NCBI RefSeq assembly: GCF_027943255.1
Contig: NC_072895.1
Coordinates: 41,762,001 to 41,826,000 of the forward strand
Source of the DNA: Anastrepha obliqua
Taxonomy: Eukaryota; Arthropoda; Insecta; Diptera; Tephritidae
Direction: 5' to 3'
Length of the DNA stretch: 64,000 bases
The notes below the pieces were generated by a model that was not told the origin of the DNA, ran no database searches, and was given only the letters and a program-made list of their open reading frames with translations. Shown here piece by piece: positions 1-11,500 of the stretch; the first letter of the stretch is position 1, and every line of letters starts with the position of its first letter. The position numbers and the translations under genes were made by a program.

Positions 1-184
1 TCAAGATTTGCTTTTTTCAGTTTCGAAAATACTTTTTTTCGGTAAGATAAATACTAACCTTGGACTAATAGATATGATATTAAAAATTAAAAACTTATTG
101 AAACATTTGTGTGGTGTAAACAGATTTGAGTACTAATTTTTTACACTTCACTTTCATAAAATCAATTGCTTCATCTTCTTGCAG

Positions 185-988
185 GCCAAAGCACCTGGCC
201 TCGTCTCTGGCAATGACGACTATTTAGTCGCCGTGAAAATGTTGAAGGACGACGCCAGCGATCAAATGCAAATGGATTTCGAGCGTGAAGCGTGCCTTCT
301 TGCCGAATTCGATCATCCCAATATTGTTAAACTTCTCGGCGTTTGCGCACTGGGTCGCCCCATGTGCTTGCTCTTCGAATTCATGTCACCCGGTGATTTG
401 AGTGAATTTCTACGCGCCTGTTCACCCTACGCTACACACCAAATACAACAACGCAATCGCCAGGAATTAAATGAGGGACATTTACTACAGATTGCAGCAC
501 AAATTGCCGCCGGTATGGTCTACTTGTCGGAACGTAAATTTGTACACCGCGATTTAGCTACACGCAATTGCTTAATCAACGAAAAAATGGAAGTGAAAAT
601 CGCCGATTTTGGTTTGTCACATAAAATTTATCTGCAGGACTACTATAAGGGCGATGAGAACGATGTTATACCAATACGTTGGATGCCGCTCGAAAGTATA
701 TTGTATAACAAATTCTCTATTGAATCGGATGTGTGGGCTTACGGCATCTGTTTGTGGGAGATTTTCTCTTTCGCTTTGCAGCCCTACTTTGGGTTAACAC
801 ATGAAGAGGTGATTAAGTTTATCAAAGAGGGAAATGTACTAATTTGTCCGGATAATACGCCACTATCGGTGTACGCATTGATGCGACGTTGCTGGAATCG
901 TAAACCCAACGAACGTCCAAGTTTTGCGGAAATCAATCATTGCATACAGCACAGTCTGGTGGAATACGAATGCAAGACAATGATGTAG
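185..988 (+). CDS. Nrk: Terminal exon of Nrk-like receptor tyrosine kinase (MuSK/Trk/Ror group)
   Basis: This exon encodes 267 residues, most of a tyrosine kinase domain, and ends with TAG at 986-988. It follows an AG acceptor at 183-184 preceded by a pyrimidine-rich tract, so the gene continues upstream outside the window and the ATP-binding glycine loop lies on an earlier exon. Visible motifs in order are VAVK (ATP-anchoring Lys), the helix-C Glu in [15 protein letters not shown] (catalytic loop), ADFGLS, an activation loop with paired tyrosines (QDYYKGDEN), RWMPLES (the APE-equivalent) and [14 protein letters not shown]. The two tyrosines and the PIRWMP motif are typical of the Trk/Ror/MuSK family. 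In flies the family member with a near-identical segment ([11 protein letters not shown]) is Nrk, a neural receptor kinase. The kinase would be cytoplasmic, with ligand-binding exons upstream. No frame breaks. Confidence 0.9.
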   Translation, partial: AKAPGLVSGNDDYLVAVKMLKDDASDQMQMDFEREACLLAEFDHPNIVKLLGVCALGRPMCLLFEFMSPGDLSEFLRACSPYATHQIQQRNRQELNEGHLLQIAAQIAAGMVYLSERKFVHRDLATRNCLINEKMEVKIADFGLSHKIYLQDYYKGDENDVIPIRWMPLESILYNKFSIESDVWAYGICLWEIFSFALQPYFGLTHEEVIKFIKEGNVLICPDNTPLSVYALMRRCWNRKPNERPSFAEINHCIQHSLVEYECKTMM

Positions 989-2081
989 AGCGTGAAGAAG
1001 AAACGCGAGAAGAAAATGAAATGGAAAATATATAAAGAAACTTTCAACTGGCCATACTTACGAATATTGTGTAAGTGAAAACATTTCCGTTCGAAAACAC
1101 TCAGCAGTGGTTAGTTTGCGAAAAGTACATACATATGTATATACAATGATATGTATATGTATATACATATGTATTTGAAATATTACTACAATAAACACAA
1201 GCACAAATTATACAACTATATTTATTAAAAAAAGTACTTACTAATGATATCTCAGAAAAGTTGTGTTCTAACAATAATTTTTGTTGTTGTATGCGTAGTT
1301 GTGTCATAAAAGTCTCCAATATTTTTTGTATAATTTTAATCGGTACTCAATAAGGTATTATAAGTCAAGTGTGTATCGGAAACTAGTAGTCACAAAATTC
1401 TTATTGAAAACAGCGTAACAAAAAGGAAACCAACCTCTACTTCCGCAAAGACATTCCAATCATCGAGCAGCACTAACCTGCACTATTCTTCTCAACGAAT
1501 TATACAGGCAATTTTTATATACTCGTTCGAGCATGCATACTTACGAACATACGTATTTACATACAGATGTGTGTATATGTGACCATCATATCTACTAAAA
1601 CAAACTTTGAAAATAAAAATGTGAATTGATTTACTTACATATATTATGCAATAAAAAATATAATTTAGTTACTCTAAGTGCATACGTACAATATTTTGTC
1701 GTTAATAATTCATAATAAAATATAATTTGAATTTTGAAAATATTTACACTGTAAATAATATACAGGCGAACATACTACATATTTACACACACTACCACTT
1801 ATTGTGTAACAAATAACCAATGTTTGTGTAATAAATAAAAAAAAAAGATACAAATTTTCGTACTAAGTTTTAAGTAACGTGTATCAAGTTTAAATATACT
1901 ATGTAGTTTCTTATTAAATAAAAAAGAACACTGAAAGAAAATATAAAATCTTCAAAGGTATTTTTTCATCATTTGAATACTTCCCTTTTGATACTTTTCG
2001 GTATATTCTCGTATGTATAATACATAAACTTATCCACAATTTGATGCTACTTCCTATTTAGTTATATTTTTTATAGACAAC
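989..2081. other. Nrk 3' UTR and intergenic AT-rich spacer
   Basis: AT-rich DNA with short (TA/CATA)n runs near 1125-1165 and several AATAAA hexamers. I see no coding signal or recognisable mobile element here. Confidence 0.5.
1190..1195 (+). promoter_or_regulatory. Candidate poly(A) signal for Nrk
   Basis: AATAAA lies about 200 bases after the Nrk stop codon. It is the first canonical hexamer downstream. Further AATAAA hexamers occur between about 1610 and 1850, so the true cleavage site is uncertain. Confidence 0.4.
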
Positions 2082-2087
2082 TTTATT
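2082..2087 (-). promoter_or_regulatory. Poly(A) signal of the glycine-rich gene
   Basis: AATAAA on the - strand (TTTATT on +) begins 12 bases after the stop codon. With the promoter above it defines a compact transcript of roughly 460 bases. Confidence 0.6.
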
Positions 2088-2099
2088 GAATTAATTGCT

Positions 2100-2501
2100 T
2101 CAGTAGTAGCACGGCCAAAGATAGTAGGGGCAATATGGTTCATACGTTATGACATCAACTCCGCCAAAGACCGGACCAAAACCACGCCCAGGCCCAAAGC
2201 CTCTACCGAATCCTGGACCGAAACCGCGCCCAGGTCCAAAGCCCCCACCAAATCCAGGACCAAAACCTCGCCCAGGTCCGATGCCGCGTCCAGGACCAAA
2301 ACCGCCTCGCCCACCGCCAAATCCGCCTCGTCCACCGCCAAATCCACCTCGTCCTCCGCCAAATCCACCTCGTCCACCGCCAAATCCACCTCCATGTCCA
2401 CCACCATGCCCTCCACCTCCACCTCCCCTAGCGATTGCCGATTTGAAGATGCCAAACACCAACAAAATAAAGATGAGTAATATGACAACCTGCTTTGACA
2501 T
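2100..2501 (-). CDS. Secreted glycine-rich protein, 133 aa
   Basis: An intronless reading frame starts at ATG 2501-2499 and ends with TGA at 2102-2100. Residues 1-24 form a clear signal peptide (a long run of V/I/L/F, then Ala before the first Arg-Gly). The mature part begins with a Gly-His-Gly block and about four near-perfect RGGFGGG repeats. It then changes to GPGRGFGPGFG repeats and ends in a tail rich in Tyr, Pro and Trp with two Cys. Such composition is seen in secreted structural, cuticular or antimicrobial glycine-rich proteins of insects; I cannot choose between them. A core promoter and a poly(A) signal fit the gene closely, so it is likely expressed. Repeat number probably varies between alleles. 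The opposite strand has an open proline-rich frame that is only its shadow. Confidence 0.8.
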   Translation of the reverse strand: MSKQVVILLIFILLVFGIFKSAIARGGGGGGHGGGHGGGFGGGRGGFGGGRGGFGGGRGGFGGGRGGFGPGRGIGPGRGFGPGFGGGFGPGRGFGPGFGRGFGPGRGFGPVFGGVDVITYEPYCPYYLWPCYY

Positions 2502-2526
2502 CTTGAAATTCCAACAACTCGTTTCA

Positions 2527-2562
2527 AACTGATAGCATTAGCTCTAATATGCGGCCTTTTAA
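2527..2562 (-). promoter_or_regulatory. Core promoter of the glycine-rich gene
   Basis: On the - strand an arthropod-type initiator TCAGTT (2532-2527) lies about 30 bases upstream of the ATG. A TATA-like TTAAAAG (from 2562) is about 30 bases upstream of the initiator A. The spacing fits a TATA-Inr promoter with a start near 2530 and a very short 5' UTR. Confidence 0.55.
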
Positions 2563-2884
2563 CTTAAAACTTTTTTGTGATCCGTTAATTAGAGCAAACA
2601 TTCTAATTAAATGATGAGTTGTAATTTTTTCGATGCATTCTTGCCATTTTCTATGCTTTCTTTTTATTCCATTTCATCATAAATATGTATTTATTTTATA
2701 TATAGGTGTCAATTATATTCACTGAGTGTGAAATGGAACCATTCTGGCGGTATTCCCCGTTTAACTGTTTAAATATGTATAAATTGTAGTCTCAGGGGCT
2801 TTAAACTTATTATGTTGGCAGTCTGTTTCAGTCAGTTGAAGTGCCGTTTCGAAACCATGAAATTAACGAAAGCAGTTAGTACAG

Positions 2885-3172
2885 TGCGGCCGCCGTAGCC
2901 GAACGGGTTGGTGCGTGACTACCATTCGGAATTCGGGGAACGTAGATTCGAATCTCTGTGAAACACCAAAATGAAGTAATGGCAAACCTCCGAGTGAATG
3001 AAATCCCCTGAAAAAGCTCTTCATAAAAAAACCATTTGCCGTTCGGAGTCGGCTTAAAACTGTAGGTTTCTCTATTTGTGAAACATCATCAAGACGCACG
3101 CCGCAAATAGGAGAAGGAACTCGGTCAAACACTTAAAAATGATGTAAGCGCCAATTATATATATATAAATAT
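2885..3172 (+). mobile_element. tRNA-derived SINE, copy S1
   Basis: The 5' head carries an RNA polymerase III A box (GTAGCCGAACGGGTTGG) and a B box (ATTCGAATCTC). The body contains the family blocks GGCAAACCTCCGAGTG, GTTCGGAGTCGGCTTAAAAC and CAAGACGCACGC, and the copy ends in CGCCAATTATATATATATA. Six further copies or fragments of this family occur in the window, so the boundaries are fixed by comparison. The 3' end is an AT repeat rather than a poly(A) tail. Confidence 0.85.
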
Positions 3173-3229
3173 AGTTGGTCAAGTGTTGTGTAGCCTTGCA
3201 GTTTGTGTACGAAATTTTTTTGAAAATAT

Positions 3230-3640
3230 ATGAAATTAAATGCTATCTCTTCACTCTGCACTCCTATTCAATTTCAGCCCTCAATGTCGCAGTTGGGTGT
3301 TACTACATTACATAAGATTTATTTGAGATTTGCACCTCGACATCATGACCTTTTGTGGCCTACTCGCCTCAGTACCCCTTCCAGACCCAATTCCCTTATT
3401 AAACTTAATATACAGCTGTGTTGGATGGAGCGAGATATCTCAATCTTCTCCCCGCTATAGCGATGCATTCAAGGAGAAGGTGCGTAGGAGCCTCCTAGGA
3501 TTGGTCGCAGAAACGACAAACATCAGAGGGGCATATCCCGATCATGTGCGGATGACTGCGCCGCCTGCAATGGCCTGTCAGGATGCCCATGAACATTCTC
3601 AGTTTATCCTTTTGGTAGGGTTATGAGTTTTCTAAACCTG
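3230..3640. other. GC-richer unidentified stretch
   Basis: This stretch has a more balanced base composition than its surroundings and holds short open frames with no recognisable domain. It may be part of a decayed retrotransposon. I see no evidence that it is a gene. Confidence 0.3.
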
Positions 3641-3748
3641 TTTTGGTTGTACCACCCCCCACATATGTTCTAATAATCACGGGCTTATTGAAGCACCTGT
3701 GTTTTGAAATGCCTATCTTTATTCTTTTCCTCTTATGTGGTAGTAAAA

Positions 3749-3977
3749 GGTGGCGCAAAGTTAATCACCCTATCAGGAGATGTATAATTTTTGCAAATGG
3801 CGTCGTACGTCAATCATATTTGATACTTGTGAAGTAGACAGCTGCAGTGTACAAATAGACAAGCAATCGAGCTGGAGGTCCAACTAAAGATTTTCATCAC
3901 TCAAAATCATTTTTTTATTTAGTAAAAAAGTTATTCAAAAACAAAATTGGATGATTAATTAAATTAATTAATCAACT
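3749..3977 (+). mobile_element. MITE with GGTGGCGCAAA termini, copy 1
   Basis: The left end reads GGTGGCGCAAAGTTAATCAC. The right end carries an inverted but degenerate version (ATTGGATGATTAATT). The interior, with GACAGCTGCAGTGTACAAA then GACAAGCAATCGAGC, matches the reverse complement of the element at 40763-40947, which has both ends intact. No coding capacity. Confidence 0.6.
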
Positions 3978-4399
3978 TGGGCTGATTTCGACCCTTATTT
4001 AAAAAACGTATTCTTCTTCTTAGTCTTCATTATCCGCATACTCGTACATACATACATACCGTTTTGCTAAGAATCATATAAAAATTTGGTTTTTAAGTCT
4101 AAAAGTTGTAGTATATAATTTGCTTTTTATATTTTTCTTCATTTATTTATTATATGATTCAATACACATAAAAATTATAATAAAAAAATCAGGGTTATCA
4201 CTTAACTACTCAGTATAAAATATAAAATTTCTTTGCATTTTTCTTATTATCACAGCGACCTAATCTTAGGTATTGTACAAAATAAAAATAAACATACTAC
4301 GACGTAAATGTAGACCAAGCAATTATAATATAAAGGGTCCTTTAGAAGTGGTGCCTAGTTGTCAGTAGTGAACAATTCCTAGACGGTCCTTTTTTTAAA

Positions 4400-4810
4400 T
4401 TTAAGTAGGCAGTTGTACAATTTTACACTATCGAACAACGCCTTAAATCATTGAAACTTTAATATGATTTTTGAGAACAGCATAACGCAAAATTCATGAT
4501 TTTCTTTTTGTGAAAATAATCGTCCGAATGAGTCGACAATTCAAAGGTTGGTGAAAAAATTTCAAGAAACTGGTTCCGTCGGGTATATAAAAAGGGCTAG
4601 CAAATCAAAAGCTGGATGTTCTGTGGAGAATGCTGTTGTTGTAGCACAAAGTGTTGCTGAAAAACATTCCACATCGATATTCCGAAATTCAATTCAATAA
4701 TTGACAATTGATCGACTGTTTGGCAGATTTTATCTGTAAATGTGTTCATGGTGGACATTTAAATGAGCCGTAAGAGCTGTATTTTGAATAAAAATATTGA
4801 CACCTGAAAG
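4400..4810 (+). mobile_element. Internally deleted Tc1/mariner-superfamily transposon, copy D1
   Basis: From about 4525 the sequence encodes the helix-turn-helix start of a transposase (NRPNESTIQRLVKKFQETGS, then SVENAVVVAQSVAE). Around 4700-4760 it jumps to the extreme C-terminus (HGGHLNE), and the 3' end contains AATAAA-like sequence. The whole catalytic core is missing. The same deletion junction (GATCGACTGTTTGGCAGATT) recurs, diverged, in the - strand copy near 18.7-19.2 kb. Terminal repeats were not resolved. Confidence 0.7.
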
Positions 4811-5304
4811 AATCTAAATTTATATATACTTTATTTCTTTTGAAAACCCCTATTCCTATTTGTACGCAGTGAGATCTGAACCCTCCCATCGATAAGACTT
4901 CACCAAAAATTTCCAAATATGTCTGCGTAAGAAATCCAAAATTGGCTTTTAAACTCAGCAATTATTTAAATACATTTACATTTTCTACAATTTTTGGCGA
5001 CTATATTTCAGCTATAGGAAGTTTCATAATCCCACTGAGAATTTTAGCTTTACTAAAAAATAAATTTTTAGCTTGATCTACTTTCAGGCGCTGTGTTCTC
5101 AGTCATCTACATCGCACTGCTCATGACTTCAAAAACTTTCAAATTGTACATAATATACTCTAAAACCTGAAAAAAATATTTTTTCACCATAAAAATATAT
5201 GTAGTAATCGTCAATTTTTTCCTATACATTAATTCGATTTATATTTAATAGTTAAATAATTTCTTCTTTTCTTTTTGTTTTTGTTTTGAGTTTACTTGGC
5301 AAAG

Positions 5305-5577
5305 CTATAAAGTTTGTGGACAGTTTTTGTTTTTACTCAACACTAATCGCTCCGGATCGAGCCCCAACTTCTTGAGTGCATCGTAGATTTTCGTTCGTAC
5401 CTCTACGGGGAAGTCACGATCGCGTCCGAATACCCATATTTGATCGGAATAGCCGATAGATGCAAGACTTCCGCACGACCAGAGTATCGCAAAATTATCA
5501 TAGTCCGTGTAGAGCACCTGATATTTGCCGGAGCCAGGTAGTAGGCGAGCAATTACATCCGGAAAACGTGTGTTGAA
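5305..5577 (-). CDS. Glaz: Glaz exon 4 with stop
   Basis: It encodes FNTRFPDVIARLLPGSGKYQ, the TDYDNFAILWSC motif, an aromatic strand ending QIWVFGR, the C-terminal helix and the final Cys (NKNCPQTL). The stop is TAG at 5307-5305. No AATAAA follows at once; an ATTAAA variant near 5244 is the best poly(A) candidate. Confidence 0.9.
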   Translation of the reverse strand, partial: FNTRFPDVIARLLPGSGKYQVLYTDYDNFAILWSCGSLASIGYSDQIWVFGRDRDFPVEVRTKIYDALKKLGLDPERLVLSKNKNCPQTL

Positions 5578-8500
5578 CTACGGGTGTGAAAACGAAATAG
5601 AATTTGATTTGTATTTAGCAAAGACAGAAATGAATTGGAATAGAAAAAACAACTTTTACTCGAAAATGTGAATTGTAAATTGATCTACTAAAAAAGATAT
5701 ACTGGGATATGCAATATTAAAAATAAAAAAATTCAGATTTAAAAATCAAAGACGTTTACAAAAAAAATACTAATAATTGCTCTGGCAAAAAGCACTTAAA
5801 ACCATTGTTTTTCATTTTTTTTACGCCTTTTAATAATTTTAGCAATAAACTTATTTATTTATTTTATTGTTTTTTTTTTGTGTTGAAGCAAGAAAGTTCA
5901 AGTCGCCACCTTTCCGTCAAAGCATATAATACAGAAATAATTGGAAAATTTTATATTACATTTGATTCATTTAAAATTTACCTTGAAATCCATAATTGAA
6001 GACTTTCGGTTTTCTGGCGTCGCATAGCCTAGATTCACTGAGGGATTTCCGGTGCTAAAAATACAAGTTTTTTACAAGTTTACAACAATAAACAAAAAAA
6101 TTCACAAAATCGTTACTTACAGTCTGTTTATTGTTTTAATTGCCACCTCGAGCTCGAAATTATTGAATTTTGATAGCTTCTCCTTATGCAATGGTTGAAA
6201 TTCCAGTAGAGTGCAGCCAGAAGCGATTTCAGGTAGATAAAAGGATCGTTCAACCTCATACCATTGGCCAAGAACCTAAAAAAAAAATAAAAAATAAAAA
6301 TGTTAGTACAAATTAAATTATGAAAACTAATTAGAATTTAGTGAAGAAAAAATTAATATAAAAAACAATGAAAAACTTTTTTTAAATTATTATTTTTTGT
6401 TTGTTTTAGATTTAATTAAATGTATTGAGAAAATTATAGGTCGGCTCAAGAATTTAATGTTGAATATATGAGTGTATATGAGTTTGACTTGCAAATCAGT
6501 CAACAGGCGGCTGATTGGCGCTATCCACATGAGTCGAAAAGTGCCACTCCGCGGACGGCTATTAAGGAGAATTCCCTGAAGGAGCTGAAGAAGATCTCTT
6601 CAAACTCGTTTAAAAGGCGCTTTGATGACTGGACTAATGGTTGGCAGATGTGTTTTTCGAGCCTATTTTGAAGGCGACAAAATAAATTTTGATGATTAAA
6701 CAATTATATTGGCGTTTTAATGAACAATTCTCGGTACTTTTTTGACAGGATGTAGATTATAAGATGTGAGATTATAAGAAGTCAGGGGGTTTCAAAGGAT
6801 ATTAAGCATATTAAAAAAAATATTCTCAAGATGTCGTGTCTACTTGTAAAATGTCTCGGAGTATGAGTTAGGTGTTTTTGAAAATGAGGTTTTTCCGATA
6901 GCATACCAAAGATAGCGTATTGTATCTTCAAAAAATATTATTTTATAATAATTTTAAAATAAAACAAATATTATATATAAATTGTGACACAAAATAAAAC
7001 AAATATATAAATTGTGAAATTAATAAATTAAAGTCTAAAAGAACTTGAGAAAACCGACCTCCGATGGCGTATGGCCCCTTAAAACTTAAATTGAATAGGT
7101 CGAAATTACTCTAATAGAAAAATACATTCGAAAAAATTAACTCTCTCTGAACTTGAACAAAGGCTCCAAAAACACGACTTGGTTAATAAATTTTAATGAA
7201 GTCGTGCTTAGGTTGCCCTGGGTAAACGACTGTAGATTTGATGAGTGCTGGAATTCAATGTAATAGTCTAATTGTAATCACTTACACTACAAGGACTGCT
7301 AAAGTTCTAAGTCCCTGAAGTTATAACATCAAAACTTGAAAAATATGAAGCTGAAAGTTAGACCGATATTTACTAAGTATGAGATATTTAAAAGATAAGA
7401 TGTTTAAAAGAAAGATACTAAACCTTTTTCGATGCTCGCTGTGAACGTGCAACATTGAAGAGTTTTTTCTAATAGTGCTTATCGCTCGGAAAGGTGCTTG
7501 CCACACCCCCATTTCTGTCAAAAAAATCCACACAAGAGAACTCGTTTGTTTTATTTTTTTGTTATTGCGATTTGCTGCTTTGAATGTCAGTGTGCCCTGT
7601 TTAGTTTCTCGTTGAAATTTGGACAATCAAACTAGACAATTACAAAAACGGAATGCCTGTAAATGCTGTTATTGCTTTAGCTCAGCTTCCCTGAATTCGC
7701 CTTGATTTCTGCCATGAAAATCTTCTGCTATTCCACGGTAAAAAGAATATAGAAAATTGTGCTTATCGCGATACCCTTACTAGGTTCACTTAAAGCTCAC
7801 ATATACACATCTACAAAAAAGCTGTGTTAAAACAAATATCAGGTGGGGAACGCAAATTTGACTGTCATATCTGACATACATATCTGTCTTACCGAATGCC
7901 TTGCCATTCCGTATTTTGATAACTCACTTTTTATTTTACCGCGCCATTTGTTTGTGCGAATACAACGATCCGATTTGCTTGATGCCATTTTGAAAACTAT
8001 TGTTAAGGGGTTATATACAGTTAGGATTTTCAAAACATAATTTTTTTTTAATTTTATTTTCTTAATTTACATATACATATTTAAGAATACACACAGAAAA
8101 TTTAATATCATTCCGGTGAGTATTTTCGAAGTTACACGCAAATTTGAAAAGGCGTTTCAGACTGCTTGAAAGTTATGTAAAGTGATTTTCAAACTTTAAA
8201 CGCGTTTTTCTCAAAATAGTGTTTTCAAAGTCGGTGATCAACATTACTCGAAAACGGCTAAACCGATTAGTCTCAAACTTTAACACGAGCTTCTTAAATA
8301 TATTTTTTACTTTTATAATTCATTAAAGATTTTTTCTCCCTATAAATATACATTTTTTAATAAACAATTTAAAGCCGAAATTTTGGTAAAAAATCGATTT
8401 TTTTTTTTGAGAAACCGCCATTTTGTCAAAAAAATTTATTTTGCTTATTCCTTTGATTAATTCCTAGATTTACCATTACTTTAACAAAATCTGTTTGGTT

Positions 8501-11500
8501 TTTTTTAATTTCAGAGGATCCAGTTCAGAGATGTAGTGGTCACCGCAGAACGTATTTTTTGAGAGGAGCTCCCGGAGATCAGCTGTAGCTCCGTTCCAAA
8601 TAACATTTTTTATTAATAATAAGTCATAAAATACAGTTAAAAGATAATATAATATGTGTACAAATATTTAGATGAATAAATTTAAAAGTTTTCTCAGAAA
8701 TAATTCGGGAAAATTCGTTTTTTTCGGCCTTCTAACTGTATACAAGACAGCAAGATAAAACAGGACAAAGTCAAAACAGAAATTTGGCACAGATTGAGAC
8801 TGACTTTATTGTAGAGATTTGTTTATATTTTTGAGTTTAAAAACAATTTTTTTCATTCTTGCTATTTTCTTTATCATCCTCGTTCACAGCAATCATTAAA
8901 TAATGAGTAATGAAATTATGAATCTAACCTAACTTTTCATTATTCTTACATTTTGCGCTTTTATGATATTCTCTTTGCGGTTCTCTCATACATCTCATCT
9001 ACATTTTCTGTCTCGGTAGGATTACGCACGTGTTTTCACTTCAATCTGCACGAGCTCAGCGGCACCAGTTACTTATCACTTATCGTTTAACAAATTTTGG
9101 AAATAATTCGTTTTTTTTTTTGTTTGAGGAATAAAGTTTATACTTATCACAAGAACAAAATTATCAAAAAATTAGTGCTTGATAAGTATAGGGTGATCAA
9201 TCATGAGGTGCTTTTTTCAATAGTTAAAAAAACAAAAATGTAAATTATGTTCAAAACCTTTATTTATCATTTGAAAGGACATTCTTTGACATTTACTTTT
9301 TGAATATGACTTCATTCAAATGTTGGCCGCAACTACGCTTAAGGTGGTCCATTCTGAAGGTCCAATTTTCAATCACTCGTTCGAGCATTTCGTGAATAAC
9401 ACGCGTAATGTTGGCTTCCAGAGCTTCAATCGTAGCTGGTTTATCAGCCGTTGTTTTCTCTGGGTGTAAAGGTAGCTCTTGAACCTGTTCTGGTTGCTCT
9501 TCATCCCAAATACGGCAATTTTGCTTATTGACGTAACCATTGAGCCAGAAATGCGCCTCATCGCTGAACAAAATTTTGCTCGAAAACAGCGGATCTTCTT
9601 CAAACGCTGATTTTCATAATACAGTTGAACAATTTGTAGACGTTGTTGCGGTGTGAGTCTTTCCATGATGAAATGCCAAACGCTGTTCAACAAATCCACG
9701 ATGACAGTTTGCCACAACTCGCGCGCGATCTGTAAAAAAAAACACAAATGAAAAAAACTCCTCTTAATTGATCACCCTATATTTTGGATATGTTGATCTG
9801 ATAAGCTTTGCACCGTCAATTTATTTTGGTTTGAATAGAATAAAAGAACTTTTACAGCATTGTGTTTAGCTAAACGGTCTTTTCGCTTAGCATTTCACAT
9901 TTTGGTGCAACGCTTAGCAATAACTTTGAGTGATATTTTACTTATCAATACTCAGTTGAGTGGCTTTCGCTAATCAAGTTGGTGAAACATATACAAGTAG
10001 TAAAGTTGTGAAACTTTGATAATTTGCCAAAATCCTAATGATAAGTCGTTGGTGCAATAGGACCCTGCTGCCATTCGTAAAACTCTAAGGTGCCTCTATT
10101 TGTAAGACAACAAAAAGACGCATACGAGTACCACAAATTATAAGTACAAAAGAGGCTGAAGTTATTGAACAAGACTTATTTAATACAAACATACAAAGCA
10201 GGACGTAAACAATGGCCCATCAATAACGAATTACTAAGCACAAAAGGAAGAAACCGGCGAGGTAAAATTTTGCACAAAAGTATTTTTGAAAAGAAAAACA
10301 AAGAAACCTAAACAAAAATACGAGCTGAGTGCGAAGCGGGCAAGCGCAAAAGTATTCGCATATTCGCGTAAGCCTCAAAGCGTGAATTATTATTCAAAAG
10401 GAAACTGGTTTTCATAAAGTCAGAAACATATGTACATATGTACATATGTACATATAAGCAAATATGTGACACAAGCACACATAAATAGATATTCGTAAAC
10501 ATAAATCGGTGTTAAAATTAGTTCAAAGCCATAACTAAGCAGGGAGCGACGAAAAATGATCAGCTCAGTGTCAACAATTTGAAAGCACCTCACTGAATTG
10601 TTGTTTGGTTGTTTATGTTTTTTTTAATGATATGCCATGGCATGCCATTATGAATAATTTTTTATACACATACATACAAGCATACGTAAGTAATATTCAG
10701 TTAATAGTAATGTTAGAAAAGTTAAAGATAAGTGGAATACTACAGAACAACAAATAAAGGACTTTGAGCTCGTTTCTCCTGCACTACACTCGTATACATA
10801 CATACATACTAGGCCAGGTCGATTTGTGGGGAGGCAAAAAAATCGCCCATTGCTCTGTGAAAATCATATTCTAGGGATCAAAATAAGAAACTTTGCCGAA
10901 GGAACCATGCCTCTAAAACGAATTCTGATGTCCCCCATTTCAAAATATCACCATTTTTGGCCTTCACGTGAAAAAATCAGCTAAATGGCTATGTTTTTTC
11001 TTTATTTTTATTTATTTATAATAATATCTATTTTTTCTCTTAAGAAATTTATTTAGTCAGAACATATGTAAATGAAAAAATTAAAGAAACTAAAAAGTTC
11101 GACCCAAATTGGGAGACATCAGACTTCGTTTTAGAGGTATGGTTCCTTCGGCAAAGTTTCTTATTTTGATCCCTAGAATACGATTTTCACAGAGCAATGA
11201 GCGATTTTTAAATCGACCCGCCCTAATATACACATACATATATACGCACTAGTGTAAGCATTATTAAATTAATTTAAATCAAATTAAATTGTGTGAATTA
11301 AATCCGCTTGAGAAAAAACAGATTTATTACGTATTACCAGTTGTGCCACATTCCTACCAGAATATGTCTGTACGAAGTGCAAAATTATGCTATTGTATGT
11401 TGAACGCCACCATCGACCAGATCTTCACACTATGCCAAATTCTGGTAAAAACCCATGAATATGATAACGACATAACTCATCAGCTCTTTGTCGATTATAA

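Noticed and set aside
2149..2532. Proline-rich open frame on the + strand
   Set aside because: It is the exact antisense of the glycine-rich gene. The - strand frame has a signal peptide, promoter and poly(A) signal; the + strand frame has none.
4746..4961. 71-codon - strand frame
   Set aside because: It overlaps the end of transposon derivative D1 and flanking DNA and has no domain.
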